Shown: in pieces, positions 34,565 through 44,146 of the stretch
Layout of the letters: each line of letters begins with the position of its first letter
How positions within the stretch are numbered: the first letter of the stretch is position 1
From: an uncultured Eubacteriales bacterium
Lineage (GTDB): Bacteria; Bacillota; Clostridia; TANB77; CAG-508
Assembly (NCBI GenBank): GCA_949294555.1
Contig: CASFHP010000005.1
Span: forward strand, 30,701-94,700
Direction: 5' to 3'
Length of the DNA stretch: 64,000 nt
The notes under the pieces: model-generated
The model's input: the letters and a program-made list of their open reading frames with translations, nothing else
What the model was told of the DNA's origin: nothing
The model's database searches: none
Position numbers and translations under genes: made by a program

Positions 34565-36034
34565 CTATTTCTTAAATTCTGGTTTATAATTCTCTCTAAA
34601 TTTCAAATCTTGTTCAAATGTATAAGCTGCATTTAAGATTGTTTCTTCACAGAATTTATTTCCGATTAATTGCATTCCAATTGGCATACCTTCGTTATCT
34701 ACACCACATGGAATAGAAATTCCTGGAAGTCCTGCAATATTCACAGAAACTGTACATATATCTGCTAAGTACATTTCCAATGGGTTATTTGATTTTGAAC
34801 CAATATCAAATGCGACTGTTGGTGATGTTGGTACTAAAATGACATCATATTTTTCAAAAGCTTTATTAAATTCATTCATAACTAATGTACGTACTTGTTG
34901 CGCTTTTTTGTAATATGCATCATAATATCCTGATGATAACACATAAGTTCCAAGAATGATTCTTCTTTTAACCTCTGGTCCAAATCCTTCACTTCTTGAT
35001 TTTTTATATAATTCTTTTAAGTTTTTAAATTCTCCTGTTCTGTATGTATATCTGATTCCATCAAATCTTCCTAAGTTTGAACTAGCTTCAGCACAAGCAA
35101 TAATGTAATAAGATGCTAAAGAATATTTTGCAATATCTAATGAAAATTCTTCAACTTCTGCTCCTAATTTTTTATATCTATCCATTGCTTCATATAGTTT
35201 TGCTTTTACTTCTTCATTGATTCCTTCTGCATAAAATTCTTTTGGAACACCAATTTTTAATCCTTTTACATCACCTTTTAAACATGCTGTATAATCTTTT
35301 TTCTCCATATCTACTGATGTGGTGTCTTTTTTATCATGACCTGCAATGATATTTAATAACATAGCAGAATCTCTAACATCTTTTGTGATTGGACCTATTT
35401 GGTCTAATGATGATGCAAAGGCAACTAATCCATATCTTGATACCAATCCATATGTTGGTTTTAATCCTACAACACCACAAAAACTTGCTGGTTGTCTAAT
35501 AGATCCTCCTGTATCACTACCTAATGCCCATGGTACCATATTGGCAGCTACAGCTGCTGCACCTCCTCCTGAAGAACCACCTGGTACTTTATTTAAATTC
35601 CATGGATTTTTTGTTGGATGAAAATATGAATATTCTGTTGAGCTTCCCATAGCAAATTCATCCATATTTAATTTTCCAAGATGAATCATATTTTCATCAT
35701 TTATCTTTTCCATAACAGTTGCATCATATGGTGACACAAAGTTTTCTAGCATTTTCGAACTGCAAGTTGTTTTTACACCTTTTGTACAAATATTATCTTT
35801 AATTCCTATTGGAATTCCTGCAAAATCCCCCTTTACTTCACCTTTACCCATCTTTTCTTGCATTTCTTCTGCTTTTTTATTAGCATCATCCGCTAATACT
35901 GTTATAAAAGCTTGTACGTCTTTTTCTTTTTCAGCAATTCTATCTGTATATGCTTTTGTGATATCTTTTATTGTTAATTCTTTACTTTTTAACTTTTCTT
36001 GTAATTCATGAACCGTTAATTCTGTAATTTCCAT
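34565..36034 (-). CDS. gatA: Aspartyl/glutamyl-tRNA amidotransferase subunit A
   Basis: 489 residues. Amidase-signature enzyme releasing ammonia from glutamine. Catalytic triad: Lys in [10 protein letters not shown], cis-Ser in [18 protein letters not shown], nucleophile Ser in [18 protein letters not shown]-terminal region [19 protein letters not shown] is typical. Twelve-bp gap to gatB. Confidence 0.97.
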   Translation of the reverse strand: MEITELTVHELQEKLKSKELTIKDITKAYTDRIAEKEKDVQAFITVLADDANKKAEEMQEKMGKGEVKGDFAGIPIGIKDNICTKGVKTTCSSKMLENFVSPYDATVMEKINDENMIHLGKLNMDEFAMGSSTEYSYFHPTKNPWNLNKVPGGSSGGGAAAVAANMVPWALGSDTGGSIRQPASFCGVVGLKPTYGLVSRYGLVAFASSLDQIGPITKDVRDSAMLLNIIAGHDKKDTTSVDMEKKDYTACLKGDVKGLKIGVPKEFYAEGINEEVKAKLYEAMDRYKKLGAEVEEFSLDIAKYSLASYYIIACAEASSNLGRFDGIRYTYRTGEFKNLKELYKKSRSEGFGPEVKRRIILGTYVLSSGYYDAYYKKAQQVRTLVMNEFNKAFEKYDVILVPTSPTVAFDIGSKSNNPLEMYLADICTVSVNIAGLPGISIPCGVDNEGMPIGMQLIGNKFCEETILNAAYTFEQDLKFRENYKPEFKK

Positions 36035-36061
36035 GCAATACGCCTCCTCTTTTAATTCTTT

Positions 36062-36661
36062 TTATTTCATAGTTTCTTTATAGCTTTTTATTTCTTGATA
36101 TAACTGTGCCCAAGAATATACCCTTTCTATTTGTTTATCCTCAAAATCTTTGTTAACAACCGTGTCCATCATATATGTTTTTATTCCCGCATTTGCTATT
36201 GCTGTACAATGTTTTACATTATCATCTATAAATATATCTATGTGATTTTCTGTTGCTGCTAATAACTTATTTTGCGAATTTAATATTAATTTATCATATT
36301 GTATGTTATATTTTTCTAGCCATTCTTTAGTTAATTTTTCTACATCAAATTTTTTAGATGGAAATCTAGCTGTAATAAAATAAATTTGATTGCCTTCTTC
36401 TTTTAAAATATTAACCTTTTCTACTGCTTGTTCTTTTGGTTCAACATTAATAACCGCTTTTTCATAATATTTGTCGAAAAAATCTTTTCCTTGTCTGTTT
36501 TCTTCACTACTTAATTTTGTATGATACATTTGTGCTAAAGCATCTTTATTTGTTCTATCTCTATCTTCTATAATGTCATCTTTGGTATATTCTTGTAAAT
36601 ATTTGAATAGCACATCATAGGTATTTGCAATTGTATCATCTATATCTATTCCTATATTCAT
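36062..36661 (-). CDS. HAD-family 5'-nucleotidase-like protein within the gat operon
   Basis: 199 residues. HAD motif I MNIGIDIDDTIANTYD, motif II IYFITARFPS, motif III Lys near LILNSQNK, and motif IV IDIFIDDNVKHC. It resembles the NT5C/YorS-type deoxyribonucleotidase branch, but a small-molecule phosphatase of other specificity is possible. It lies between gatC (35 bp upstream) and gatA (27 bp downstream) on the same strand, an unusual insert. Confidence 0.8.
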   Translation of the reverse strand: MNIGIDIDDTIANTYDVLFKYLQEYTKDDIIEDRDRTNKDALAQMYHTKLSSEENRQGKDFFDKYYEKAVINVEPKEQAVEKVNILKEEGNQIYFITARFPSKKFDVEKLTKEWLEKYNIQYDKLILNSQNKLLAATENHIDIFIDDNVKHCTAIANAGIKTYMMDTVVNKDFEDKQIERVYSWAQLYQEIKSYKETMK

Positions 36662-36696
36662 AAACTTTCTCCTTCTTTTTTCATTTTCAATTATTC

Positions 36697-36984
36697 TTAA
36701 TTAATAACTTTTGGTATTTTAAACATATTTTGTTCTTCACTTGGTGCATTCATGAATAAAGCTTTATTATCTTCAAATATTTCTACTTCATCTTTTCTAA
36801 ATACATTTTTAGCTTCATTTGCACCTATTGTAATATCTAAATTTTCTGTATTTGCATTATTTACAATATTGGCAAAATCTAAAATTTCCTGTAAATTATC
36901 CAAATATTGTTGGACTTCATTTTCTTCCAATGTTAAATTGGCTAAATTTGCAATGTGCAAAATTTCTTCTTTACTTACTTGCAT
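36697..36984 (-). CDS. gatC: Aspartyl/glutamyl-tRNA amidotransferase subunit C
   Basis: 95 residues. VSKEEILHIANLANLTLEEN at the start and FRKDEV, MNAPSEEQNMFKIPKVI at the end are standard. Clamps GatA onto GatB. RBS AGGAGATGATA. First gene of the gat operon. Confidence 0.95.
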   Translation of the reverse strand: MQVSKEEILHIANLANLTLEENEVQQYLDNLQEILDFANIVNNANTENLDITIGANEAKNVFRKDEVEIFEDNKALFMNAPSEEQNMFKIPKVIN

Positions 36985-37034
36985 ATTATCATCTCCTATA
37001 TATAATTTGGTTTTTATTATATACTGAAAATATC

Positions 37035-37062
37035 AAAAAAACAAGTCAAAATGACTTGTTTT
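37035..37062 (-). terminator. Terminator of the sortase gene
   Basis: AAAACAAGTCA / TGACTTGTTTT with flanking A/T tracts, between the sortase stop and the gatC promoter. Confidence 0.8.
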
Positions 37063-37096
37063 CTATATTTTTTCATTATTTTATTCTTACAATTAG

Positions 37097-37843
37097 TTAA
37101 ATTGCCCTTGCCTTTATAATCCATCTTTGACTACTATCATCTGTACATGTAATTAATGTGATTTCTCTTCTTCCATCTGTATTTTGAGATGTACAACTTA
37201 CATCTGTTGGGTCAACAACATATTTGTCATATACTGCATATTCTACAGTACTATTATCTGCAAAGTCTGTAATTTGTATAGTATCTCCATTTACCAAAGT
37301 TGGCACTTTACTAAAAAATCTTGAATTTCTATAATTATGTCCTACAATACAATAATTTCCTACTGTATTAATCTCTGGTCCATGGAATTTTACTGGAGAC
37401 ATTCTTAATAATTCTTCTGTTTCTGCTTCTGAATCACTTTCTCCATCTAAAATTGGATATTCTACATTAATTTTAGGAATCGTTATCTTTCCATCTGTTA
37501 TATATGTATAGCCTGATTGTGATTGTTGTTTCGTTTTCGTATTTTGATTTGTATTTGAAACAACTACTGGCGTTTCTGTTCCATCATCTGTTGTATCATT
37601 TAGTACAGCAATCAACACATCGCTATCAACTACTGTATTGTCTTCTTGTTCTTGCTCAGCAGTTGCTAAAATATCATGTGATACAGCTTCTGCTTTGTCT
37701 CTATCATAGGCAGCATATATATATACAGATATTAGTACAATTAAAAAGAATACAGATACTATGAAATTAACTTTATATACTTTTTTCTTCCTTTTTAGTT
37801 CAGGCGTTATGTATAATTTCTTTGTTACTAATATTTGATTCAT
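37097..37843 (-). CDS. Sortase (class D-like)
   Basis: 248 residues from ATG 37843 (GGAGAGAGTT upstream). One N-terminal helix (FIVSVFFLIVLISVYIYAAY) anchors it, followed by a Thr/Gln-rich linker to residue 110. Catalytic residues: His in NYCIVGHNYRNSRFFSKV, Cys in ITLITCTDDSSQRW and Arg in QRWIIKAR. TITDGKITIPKINVEYPILD is the usual sortase core start. It cleaves LPxTG-like signals; the only visible candidate in the window is the LPAAG protein at 1.6-3.9 kb. No pilin genes adjoin it. Confidence 0.9.
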   Translation of the reverse strand: MNQILVTKKLYITPELKRKKKVYKVNFIVSVFFLIVLISVYIYAAYDRDKAEAVSHDILATAEQEQEDNTVVDSDVLIAVLNDTTDDGTETPVVVSNTNQNTKTKQQSQSGYTYITDGKITIPKINVEYPILDGESDSEAETEELLRMSPVKFHGPEINTVGNYCIVGHNYRNSRFFSKVPTLVNGDTIQITDFADNSTVEYAVYDKYVVDPTDVSCTSQNTDGRREITLITCTDDSSQRWIIKARAI

Positions 37844-37914
37844 AACTCTCTCCATCTAATAATAATCTTTCTATCTTATTATAACATGAAAATAATGAAA
37901 ATCAAATATATTTA

Positions 37915-37943
37915 TTGAATTTTTTTTAATTTCATTATATAAT
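37915..37943 (+). promoter_or_regulatory. Promoter of tRNA-Gly
   Basis: TTGAAT (37915-37920), 17-bp spacer, TATAAT (37938-37943); the tRNA begins 10 bp later. Confidence 0.85.
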
Positions 37944-37952
37944 ATGTTATAT

Positions 37953-38026
<74 letters not shown>

Positions 38027-38158
38027 ATTTTTAATATTTCATATCTTTTAATGTTAAATTTTAAAATAGCTTTTTATTATTTTTCATTGTACCCCCCAAA
38101 AATGGTATGGTATGATATGATTTATATTGTAAAATATTAAATTTTAAGGAGAATAACT

Positions 38159-38815
38159 ATGAGTAAAGAAAATGAAAAAACATTAGAAGTATATAAGGAA
38201 AAAGCCAATTTGTATTTAGCTAATAGTATTGAACATGATAGATTAGATCCAGCTAAAGCTAAACAAAAACGTGAAAAATTAGAAAAATTAATTACAACAA
38301 ACTTTTCATCCTTACCTAAACACGCTAAAATTTTTGAAATTGGTTCTGGAGATGGATCAAATTCAAAATTTATTCAAAGTTTGGGGTTTGAAGTAACTGC
38401 AAGTGATACAGCAGATGCTTTTATAGAAGCCACCAAACATCAGGGCTTGAAAACAATTAAGTTCAATGCACTAGAAGATGCCTTTCCAGAAAAATATTAT
38501 GCAGTCTTCTGTTGGAGAGTTTTTGTACATTTCACTAAAAAAGATGCTTTAAAAATCATGAAAAAAGTATATGATGCTCTTGAGGATAATGGAATTTTCA
38601 TTTTTAATGCTATAAACCGTGAAATTAAAAGCATTGATAATGAATGGGTAGATTTTGAAGGTGAATATCATATGGGAGCAGAACGTTATTATAATTACTT
38701 TTCTCAAAGTGATTTAGACAATATTATTCAAAAAACAAAATTTAAGATAGAAAACTTCCATAAAGATGGCGGAGACAATAATAACAAGTGGTTAGTATAT
38801 GTATTAACAAAATAA
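38159..38815 (+). CDS. Class I SAM-dependent methyltransferase
   Basis: 218 residues. SAM-binding motif I KIFEIGSGDGSNSKFIQSLG near 62, motif II TASDTADAFIE, motif III AVFCWRVFVHFTKKDALKI and the usual IFIFNAINRE strand. Small molecule or protein substrate unknown. RBS AAGGAGAA. Lone gene between the tRNA and the folate operon, with its own terminator. Confidence 0.85.
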   Translation: MSKENEKTLEVYKEKANLYLANSIEHDRLDPAKAKQKREKLEKLITTNFSSLPKHAKIFEIGSGDGSNSKFIQSLGFEVTASDTADAFIEATKHQGLKTIKFNALEDAFPEKYYAVFCWRVFVHFTKKDALKIMKKVYDALEDNGIFIFNAINREIKSIDNEWVDFEGEYHMGAERYYNYFSQSDLDNIIQKTKFKIENFHKDGGDNNNKWLVYVLTK

Positions 38816-38840
38816 ATATATAAAAATATTTATCTTTTTC

Positions 38841-38873
38841 TTTACCTGTATTAACTAATACAGGTAAAATTTT
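38841..38873 (+). terminator. Terminator of the methyltransferase gene
   Basis: TTTACCTGTATT (38841-38852) pairs with AATACAGGTAAA (38857-38868), followed by ATTTT. Confidence 0.8.
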
Positions 38874-38944
38874 AGAGAAATTTGTAAAAATCTATACAAT
38901 CTTGTAAAAATGTGATATAATATGTTACATAATTAAATATTTAG

Positions 38945-39083
38945 TTATTAGAGTAGAAAATAAATCGTTAAGACTTAGTAGACGGGAAGTTGTTACTAAG
39001 GCAAAAGTATCTTCCATTATAATTACATTTCCTATAATGGAAAAATTAATACTTGCGTATCTATTTTCGCATTCCGCTAATAA
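38945..39083 (+). promoter_or_regulatory. Tetrahydrofolate (THF-I) riboswitch upstream of folT
   Basis: Conserved blocks in the known order: P1 TTATTA (38945-38950), GAGTAGA, CGTTAAG (38965-38971), GGGAAGTTG, the long central stem, CGTATCTATTTTCGCATTCC and closing TAATAA (39078-39083). This matches the folT-type THF aptamer. Downstream, AACTCCTATTC (about 39101-39111) can pair with the GAAGGGAG ribosome binding site, so control is probably translational: THF bound, folate import off. The gap 38816-39147 contains only this element and the preceding terminator. Confidence 0.85.
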
Positions 39084-39147
39084 AGATATTATGGATGTTA
39101 ACTCCTATTCTTTTAATGCGGATATTAAATAGAAGGGAGATTTTTTT

Positions 39148-39684
39148 ATGCGAAAAAACAAAAAAATTATATTAGCAGCTATTTTATTAGCACTGTTAAT
39201 TATTTTATCCAGATTTTTATCTGTAAAAACACCTATTATCAAAATTAGTTTTAGTTTTGTTCCTACTATGCTTTGTGCCATTTGGTTAGGACCAAAATGG
39301 ACTGTTCTTGTAAATGTATTAGGAGACTTAATAGGAGCAACTTTATTTCCATCTGGTGCTTTCTTTATTGGATATACCATTAGTACAGCCATTGCTGGTT
39401 TTATTTATGGCTTACTGCTTTATAAAAAAGAACCTGACACTTTTACAAATAAACAATTTATTGCAAGAACCATTATTTCTGTTGTTTTAGTTACGGTTAT
39501 TGTAAATATGGGATTAAATACATTGTGGACAAGTATTACTTCTGGAAAGGCTTTTATGGTATTGTTTGCCACAAGAGTTGTTAACCAATTGATCATGGCA
39601 CCAATCCATGTAATTGTTATTTTATTTATTGAAAAAATCTTAAGAAAACCATTTGATAAATATATAAGGAGCAACGATGATTAA
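39148..39684 (+). CDS. folT: Folate ECF transporter substrate-binding subunit FolT
   Basis: 178 residues, five to six membrane helices. FolT-type pattern ILSRFLSVKTPIIKISFSFV at the start, with GPKWTVLVNVLGDLIGATLF, FIGYTISTAIAGFIYGLLLY and a C-terminal basic tail. It captures folate and is energised by EcfA/EcfT. Next gene overlaps by 8 bp, so operon. The THF riboswitch fits the folate assignment. Confidence 0.9.
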   Translation: MRKNKKIILAAILLALLIILSRFLSVKTPIIKISFSFVPTMLCAIWLGPKWTVLVNVLGDLIGATLFPSGAFFIGYTISTAIAGFIYGLLLYKKEPDTFTNKQFIARTIISVVLVTVIVNMGLNTLWTSITSGKAFMVLFATRVVNQLIMAPIHVIVILFIEKILRKPFDKYIRSNDD

Positions 39685-40498
39685 TATAGAAAATGTATCT
39701 TTTAAATATAAAAATAGTGATTATATTCTAAAAAACATAAACTTTTCTGTAAATGATGGTGAAGTAATTGCCATTGTTGGCAAAAATGGTTCTGGAAAAT
39801 CCACGCTTGGGCGATTAATTGCTGGAATTACCAAGTTAAAAGAAGGTAATATAACCATTGACAATATCAACACATCTAAAGATATCAAAGCTATTAGAGA
39901 AAAAGTAGGTATCGTGTTTCAAAATCCGGAAAACCAAATTATTTTTAATAATATTTATGATGAACTTTCTTTTTCTCTTAGAGATTTAGAAAAATCAGAA
40001 ATTGAAGAACGAATATCAACATCTTTGAAACAAGTCGACATGTTTGATTTTAAAGATAAAGATTTGTATTCTCTTTCTCTAGGACAAAAACAAAGAATTA
40101 TGATTGCAGAGATTTTGGCTAAAAATCCTAAATACATCATATTAGATGAACCCACTACTATGATTGATAGTTATGGGAAAGAAAAAATACATGATATTAT
40201 TATAGATTTAAAGCAAAAAGGATATACCATTATTTGTATTACTAATCTATCAGATGAAATTTTGTTAGCTGATAGAACACTGATTTTAAATAATGGAGAA
40301 ATTGTAGCTGAAATTCCAAAAGATGAATTACTAGACAAATCAGATGTATTAAAAAAATATGATATAAAACTTCCTACTTTGCTAGATATTTTAATTCAAC
40401 TAAAAAATGAAGGAATTCAATTGCCTGTAAAAGATTTTTCAACAGCAGGGATAACAACTGCATTTAAAGAGTGCCTTCATACAGGAGGAAACGTATAA
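39677..40498 (+). CDS. ecfA: Energy-coupling factor ATPase EcfA
   Basis: 273 residues. Walker A IAIVGKNGSGKSTLGRLIAG near 31, Q-loop VFQNPENQIIFN, signature LSLGQKQRIMIAE, Walker B KYIILDEPTTMIDSYG. Only one ATPase is in the operon, so it may act as homodimer or with a second EcfA elsewhere. Abuts ecfT without gap. Confidence 0.9.
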   Translation: MINIENVSFKYKNSDYILKNINFSVNDGEVIAIVGKNGSGKSTLGRLIAGITKLKEGNITIDNINTSKDIKAIREKVGIVFQNPENQIIFNNIYDELSFSLRDLEKSEIEERISTSLKQVDMFDFKDKDLYSLSLGQKQRIMIAEILAKNPKYIILDEPTTMIDSYGKEKIHDIIIDLKQKGYTIICITNLSDEILLADRTLILNNGEIVAEIPKDELLDKSDVLKKYDIKLPTLLDILIQLKNEGIQLPVKDFSTAGITTAFKECLHTGGNV

Positions 40499-41063
40499 AT
40501 GAAAGATATTATTAAATTTTTATTATTTATTATCTATGCAACAGCTATATTTTTCTTGCCTAATTGTTTGTTTATTTTGTTATTTTTTATAGTAAATTTA
40601 TTGATTATTATTTTAGCAAAGCTAAATTTAAAAAAAGCAATTACCAATACACTAAAAATATTGCCATTTATCCTATTTACATTTATCATTAATATATTTT
40701 TAGATAACTTTACTAATGCTTTCTGGATAGGCATTAAATTAATCATTGTTTGCAACGCTACATTTATCTATTCACAAACCACTACTGTTGCACGGACTTG
40801 CTAGAACAATACGAAAACTATGTGCACCTTTAAAACTTTTCAAAGCAAATACAGAAGAAATTGAAGTTATGGTATGTATTTCTTTGTCCTTACTTCCTGC
40901 AATTAAAAATGATTTAACAGAAGTTAAAAATGCATGTAAAGCTAAAAATATAGATATGAACTTGAAAAATATGAAGTATATTTTGTCTAAGTTTTTGTTG
41001 TCTTTAATTAAACGTGTGAATCAAATTGATGAAGCTATGATAGAAAAAGGATGTGACTATTAG
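40499..41063 (+). pseudogene. ecfT: EcfT transmembrane subunit interrupted by a frameshift
   Basis: Frame one (40499-40804) encodes four hydrophobic helices (LLFIIYATAIFFLPNCLFIL, LNLKKAITNTLKILPFILFT, etc.) and runs to a TAG at 40802 after SQTTTVARTC. The second half begins in the next frame near 40786 as GLARTIRKLCAPLKLFKA, continuing to 41063 with the EcfT coupling region (SLSLLPAIKNDLTEVKNACK). Removing one base in GTTGCACGG would give TTTVHGLARTI, with EcfT spacing. Either a true mutation, a read error, or a rare +1 shift. Full length would be 187 residues, slightly short for EcfT. Confidence 0.75.
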
Positions 41064-41086
41064 TTTATAAATAGTCACATCCTTTT
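41045..41086. terminator. Bidirectional terminator between ecfT and the pseudouridine synthase
   Basis: AAAAGGATGTGACTATT (41045-41061) pairs with its exact complement (41070-41086); A and T tracts on either side. Confidence 0.9.
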
Positions 41087-41954
41087 ACATTTTTATACTT
41101 TTTAATTCAATTTCTTTTCCATTTAAGTATGTCAATATTCCACTTTCAGATTGAAAATTAAATTTCAATTTATAACTACATAGCATCTGATATTTTTTAC
41201 CAAATTGTTTATTGATTTCATTTTTTCCATATTTGCCATCTCCAATAATTGGATAACCTATGTAAGCTAAATGCGCTCGTATTTGATGTGTTCTCCCTGT
41301 TTTAATTTCAACATCTAATAAAGCTGTATTATCTTTTCTTTTTTCTAGGACTGTATATTTTGTAATAATTTTCTGATATCCTTTTTTAAAAGTATCACTA
41401 ATATATACTTGTGACTTTTTATTATCTTTAAATAAATATGCTTCCAACCTACCTTCTTTTTTGTTTGGAATGCCATATACGAATGCTAGATAATGTTTTT
41501 CGATTTCATGTTCTTTAAATTTTTCTAATAAAATTTCTAATGCTTGTTCATTTTTTGCAAACATAACTAGTCCAGTTGTGTTTCTATCAATTCTATGGCA
41601 TGGTTTAGGCTTGAATTCACAATTTGTGTACTGTTTGTTGATTATCTCTGTTAAAGAATGGTTACCAGTTACTTCAATGTTTGCTGGTTTATTAATTACC
41701 AATATATTGTCATCTTCATACACAATGTCTAAATCTATTTTTACCTCCTCCAATTCTTTTGGAAGATATACTTCTATCCTATCATTTTCATATATAAGAA
41801 TATCTTTATTAGTTCTTTTCCCGTTTACCTTTATATCTTTTTTTCTAAGTAATTTACAAAATGTAGGATAGTTCAAGCTTGGTAATTCTTCTAATAAAAC
41901 TTTATTTAATTTCTTTTCATGGTATTTTTTATTTACAATTATCTCTTTCATCAT
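41085..41954 (-). CDS. RluA-family pseudouridine synthase
   Basis: 289 residues. N-terminal S4 domain (LLEELPSLNYPTFCKLLRKK, INGKRTN-like KDIKVNGKR), catalytic Asp in KPCHRIDRNTTGLVMFAKNE near 117, and the RluA C-terminal IKTGRTHQIRAHLAYIGYPI. Modifies U in rRNA or tRNA; exact site unknown (RluD/RluC type). Confidence 0.9.
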   Translation of the reverse strand: MMKEIIVNKKYHEKKLNKVLLEELPSLNYPTFCKLLRKKDIKVNGKRTNKDILIYENDRIEVYLPKELEEVKIDLDIVYEDDNILVINKPANIEVTGNHSLTEIINKQYTNCEFKPKPCHRIDRNTTGLVMFAKNEQALEILLEKFKEHEIEKHYLAFVYGIPNKKEGRLEAYLFKDNKKSQVYISDTFKKGYQKIITKYTVLEKRKDNTALLDVEIKTGRTHQIRAHLAYIGYPIIGDGKYGKNEINKQFGKKYQMLCSYKLKFNFQSESGILTYLNGKEIELKSIKM

Positions 41955-41974
41955 AGTATGATTATATCGTATTT

Positions 41975-42511
41975 TTAATATTGAAACAAGCTAGTTTCTA
42001 GGATTTTTTCATATTTTTCAAAGTTTGGCTCATAATTTTCTATCATTCTATAAAAATATTTTGAATGTGTTTTATATTTTAGGTGACAATATTCATGTAA
42101 TACTATAAAATCGATCACATCTCTATGAAACATAACAATTTTAGGGTTAATTGTAATTGTTCCATTTACACATCTTCCGATCTCTTTTTTCATATTTTTG
42201 ATTTCATAATCTTCTGGTGCAAATCCTAACATAATTCTTGTTTTTTCCATTGCTCTTTCTACTTCTACTTTTGCAATTTGTTCATACATTTTCTCAATTG
42301 CTAGATCTAAAATTTCTTGATTATTATCTTTTTTATATCGATTAGGAAGTGATATTTTTATCAATTTATTTTCTACATTTAGTTCAGGTACTTTTACGTT
42401 TTTGTATACAATTTTCACTTTGTAATCGATTCCTAAAACTGGTACTGGATGTCTTTCTAATGTTGTATTTATATTATTTTTTACACGGATTGCTCTTTTT
42501 ACTTTATACAT
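41975..42511 (-). CDS. YgjP-like zinc metallopeptidase
   Basis: 178 residues. HExxH variant FIVLHEYCHLKYKTHSKYFY near 137, with a third ligand among the C-terminal E residues; LTHSPxF-like beta/alpha lead KVKIVYKNVKVPELNVENK. It is a DUF45/M48-type protein of unknown target. ATG 42511 is chosen for AGGAGTGATATTT; the longer TTG/ATG start at 42520 lacks spacing. Confidence 0.85.
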   Translation of the reverse strand: MYKVKRAIRVKNNINTTLERHPVPVLGIDYKVKIVYKNVKVPELNVENKLIKISLPNRYKKDNNQEILDLAIEKMYEQIAKVEVERAMEKTRIMLGFAPEDYEIKNMKKEIGRCVNGTITINPKIVMFHRDVIDFIVLHEYCHLKYKTHSKYFYRMIENYEPNFEKYEKILETSLFQY

Positions 42512-42684
42512 AAATATCACTCCTATTCTTGAATTTTTGTTTTACAAATTATTGTTCGCTTTTGTTGTTCTTATTCTATATCTTATTTTTCAGTTTGTCA
42601 ATACTTTTTTATAAAAAATATAAAATTTTTGTTCGCATTTATTTGAAGTTAGATATCTCAGTGTTTTCAAGCTTTTTGCACTTT

Positions 42685-43998
42685 TTATTCTTTTTCTTTT
42701 ATATACTTTTTAAAATCCACAAAACCTAACGGTTTTGAGTAAAAATAACCTTGTATAAAGTCACACTTTTTCTCTTTTAAATATTTTACTTGTTCGCTTT
42801 TTTCGACACCTTCTGCTACTGTTTTTAAGTGTAATTTTTGTGTAATGTATAAAATAATTTCTAAAAGATCAATCGCATTTTTTTCTTGTCCAATCTTATC
42901 TATAAATGATTTATCAATTTTTATTGTATCAATCGGTAGCATTTCTAACATATTTAAGGAAGAATAGCCTGTTCCAAAGTCATCAATTGCTATTCCAAAA
43001 CCTTTTTCTTTTATATTTTCCAGTATTTCTTTCATATCTATATTGTCGTCCGCCGTTGTTCGTTCTGTTATCTCAAATTGAATGGTATTGGGATCAATTT
43101 CATATTGATTTGTTATTTTTATATATCTTTCAAGAAAGTCTTTTTCTGCTAAACTTTCTTTAGAAATATTCACAGAAATTTTGGGTATATTTTTTACTTC
43201 TTGTTTCATTTCTTTCATATGTTTGCATACCATTTCAAAAATATATGCATCTAATTTTATAATAAACCAGTTTCTTTCAAATATCGGAATAAACTCATTT
43301 GGCGAGATACTTTTTCCATTTTCATTCCATCGAATTAAAGCTTCTGCACCTACTATTTTCTCTGTTTTTGTATCAATTTGCGGTTGATAATATATTTCAA
43401 ATTCTTGATTTTGGATTGCTTCTTCCATCCTGTTTTCTATTTCACTTTCTCGGACCATTTTTTGTTCAAACGCTTCTGTAAATACGCCATATGTTACATT
43501 GTATTTTCCCTTAATACTATCATGTGCAAAAATGGCTTTATCAATTATGCTTTGTACGTCTTTTTCTTCGCTCCCACATATATATACACCCATAGATATT
43601 CGCAAATTATACCAGATGTTTTCCACATTAATTCTAGATATTTTTTTATTTAATCTTTCTGTTATGTTTTCTACATCTACTTCTCCTACTAGAAAAATTC
43701 CAAAAACATCATTTGCCAATCGACACACAATATCTGTTTTTCTAATAGCATTTTTTATTTCTTCTCCTACTCTTTTTAATAATTCATTCCCTTTTGTGTG
43801 TCCATATTTTTTATTAAATGATTTAAACTTATCTATATCTAATATTATCATTGTTTTTTTACAATTTATTTCTAATTTTTCTTTTGTTCTTGCTAGATAT
43901 GCATTATAATTTCCTAAGTTTGTTATAGGGTCAATATATGCTAATTCAAAAAGTCTATTTCTTTTTCCTATTCTTAACTTCTTATACATTCTATTCAC
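42685..43998 (-). CDS. EAL phosphodiesterase with degenerate GGDEF domain
   Basis: 437 residues, no membrane helix. Residues 20-170 fold as GGDEF but the signature reads ANDVF (95-99) in place of GGDEF, so no cyclase is expected; the domain may bind GTP as a regulator. The EAL domain (190-430) keeps GAEALIRW at 217-224, NIS, EITE, IDDFGTGYSS at 337-346, KTVAEGVE and QGYFYSKPL, all needed for c-di-GMP hydrolysis. Lone gene, ATG preceded by AGGAGAC. Confidence 0.93.
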   Translation of the reverse strand: MNRMYKKLRIGKRNRLFELAYIDPITNLGNYNAYLARTKEKLEINCKKTMIILDIDKFKSFNKKYGHTKGNELLKRVGEEIKNAIRKTDIVCRLANDVFGIFLVGEVDVENITERLNKKISRINVENIWYNLRISMGVYICGSEEKDVQSIIDKAIFAHDSIKGKYNVTYGVFTEAFEQKMVRESEIENRMEEAIQNQEFEIYYQPQIDTKTEKIVGAEALIRWNENGKSISPNEFIPIFERNWFIIKLDAYIFEMVCKHMKEMKQEVKNIPKISVNISKESLAEKDFLERYIKITNQYEIDPNTIQFEITERTTADDNIDMKEILENIKEKGFGIAIDDFGTGYSSLNMLEMLPIDTIKIDKSFIDKIGQEKNAIDLLEIILYITQKLHLKTVAEGVEKSEQVKYLKEKKCDFIQGYFYSKPLGFVDFKKYIKEKE

Positions 43999-44112
43999 AA
44001 CTTGTCTCCTAATTTATTGTTTTTCTTAATGATTTATATATTTTAGTATGTGTTATAAATAGAAATATATGCGAACAATAGCGAGCTTTCTTAAACATTT
44101 TTTCTGTTCAAC

Positions 44113-44146
44113 AAAAAAAGAAAACATCTTTTTTGACGTTCTCTTT
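44113..44146 (-). terminator. Terminator of the RelBE module
   Basis: On the minus strand GAGAACGTC and GATGTTTTC pair around AAAAAA (with two G-U pairs), followed by TTTTTTT. Confidence 0.65.

Noticed and set aside
40786-40804. Programmed +1 frameshift in ecfT
   Set aside because: No recognised slippery site or stimulator was seen; mutation or sequence error is simpler.
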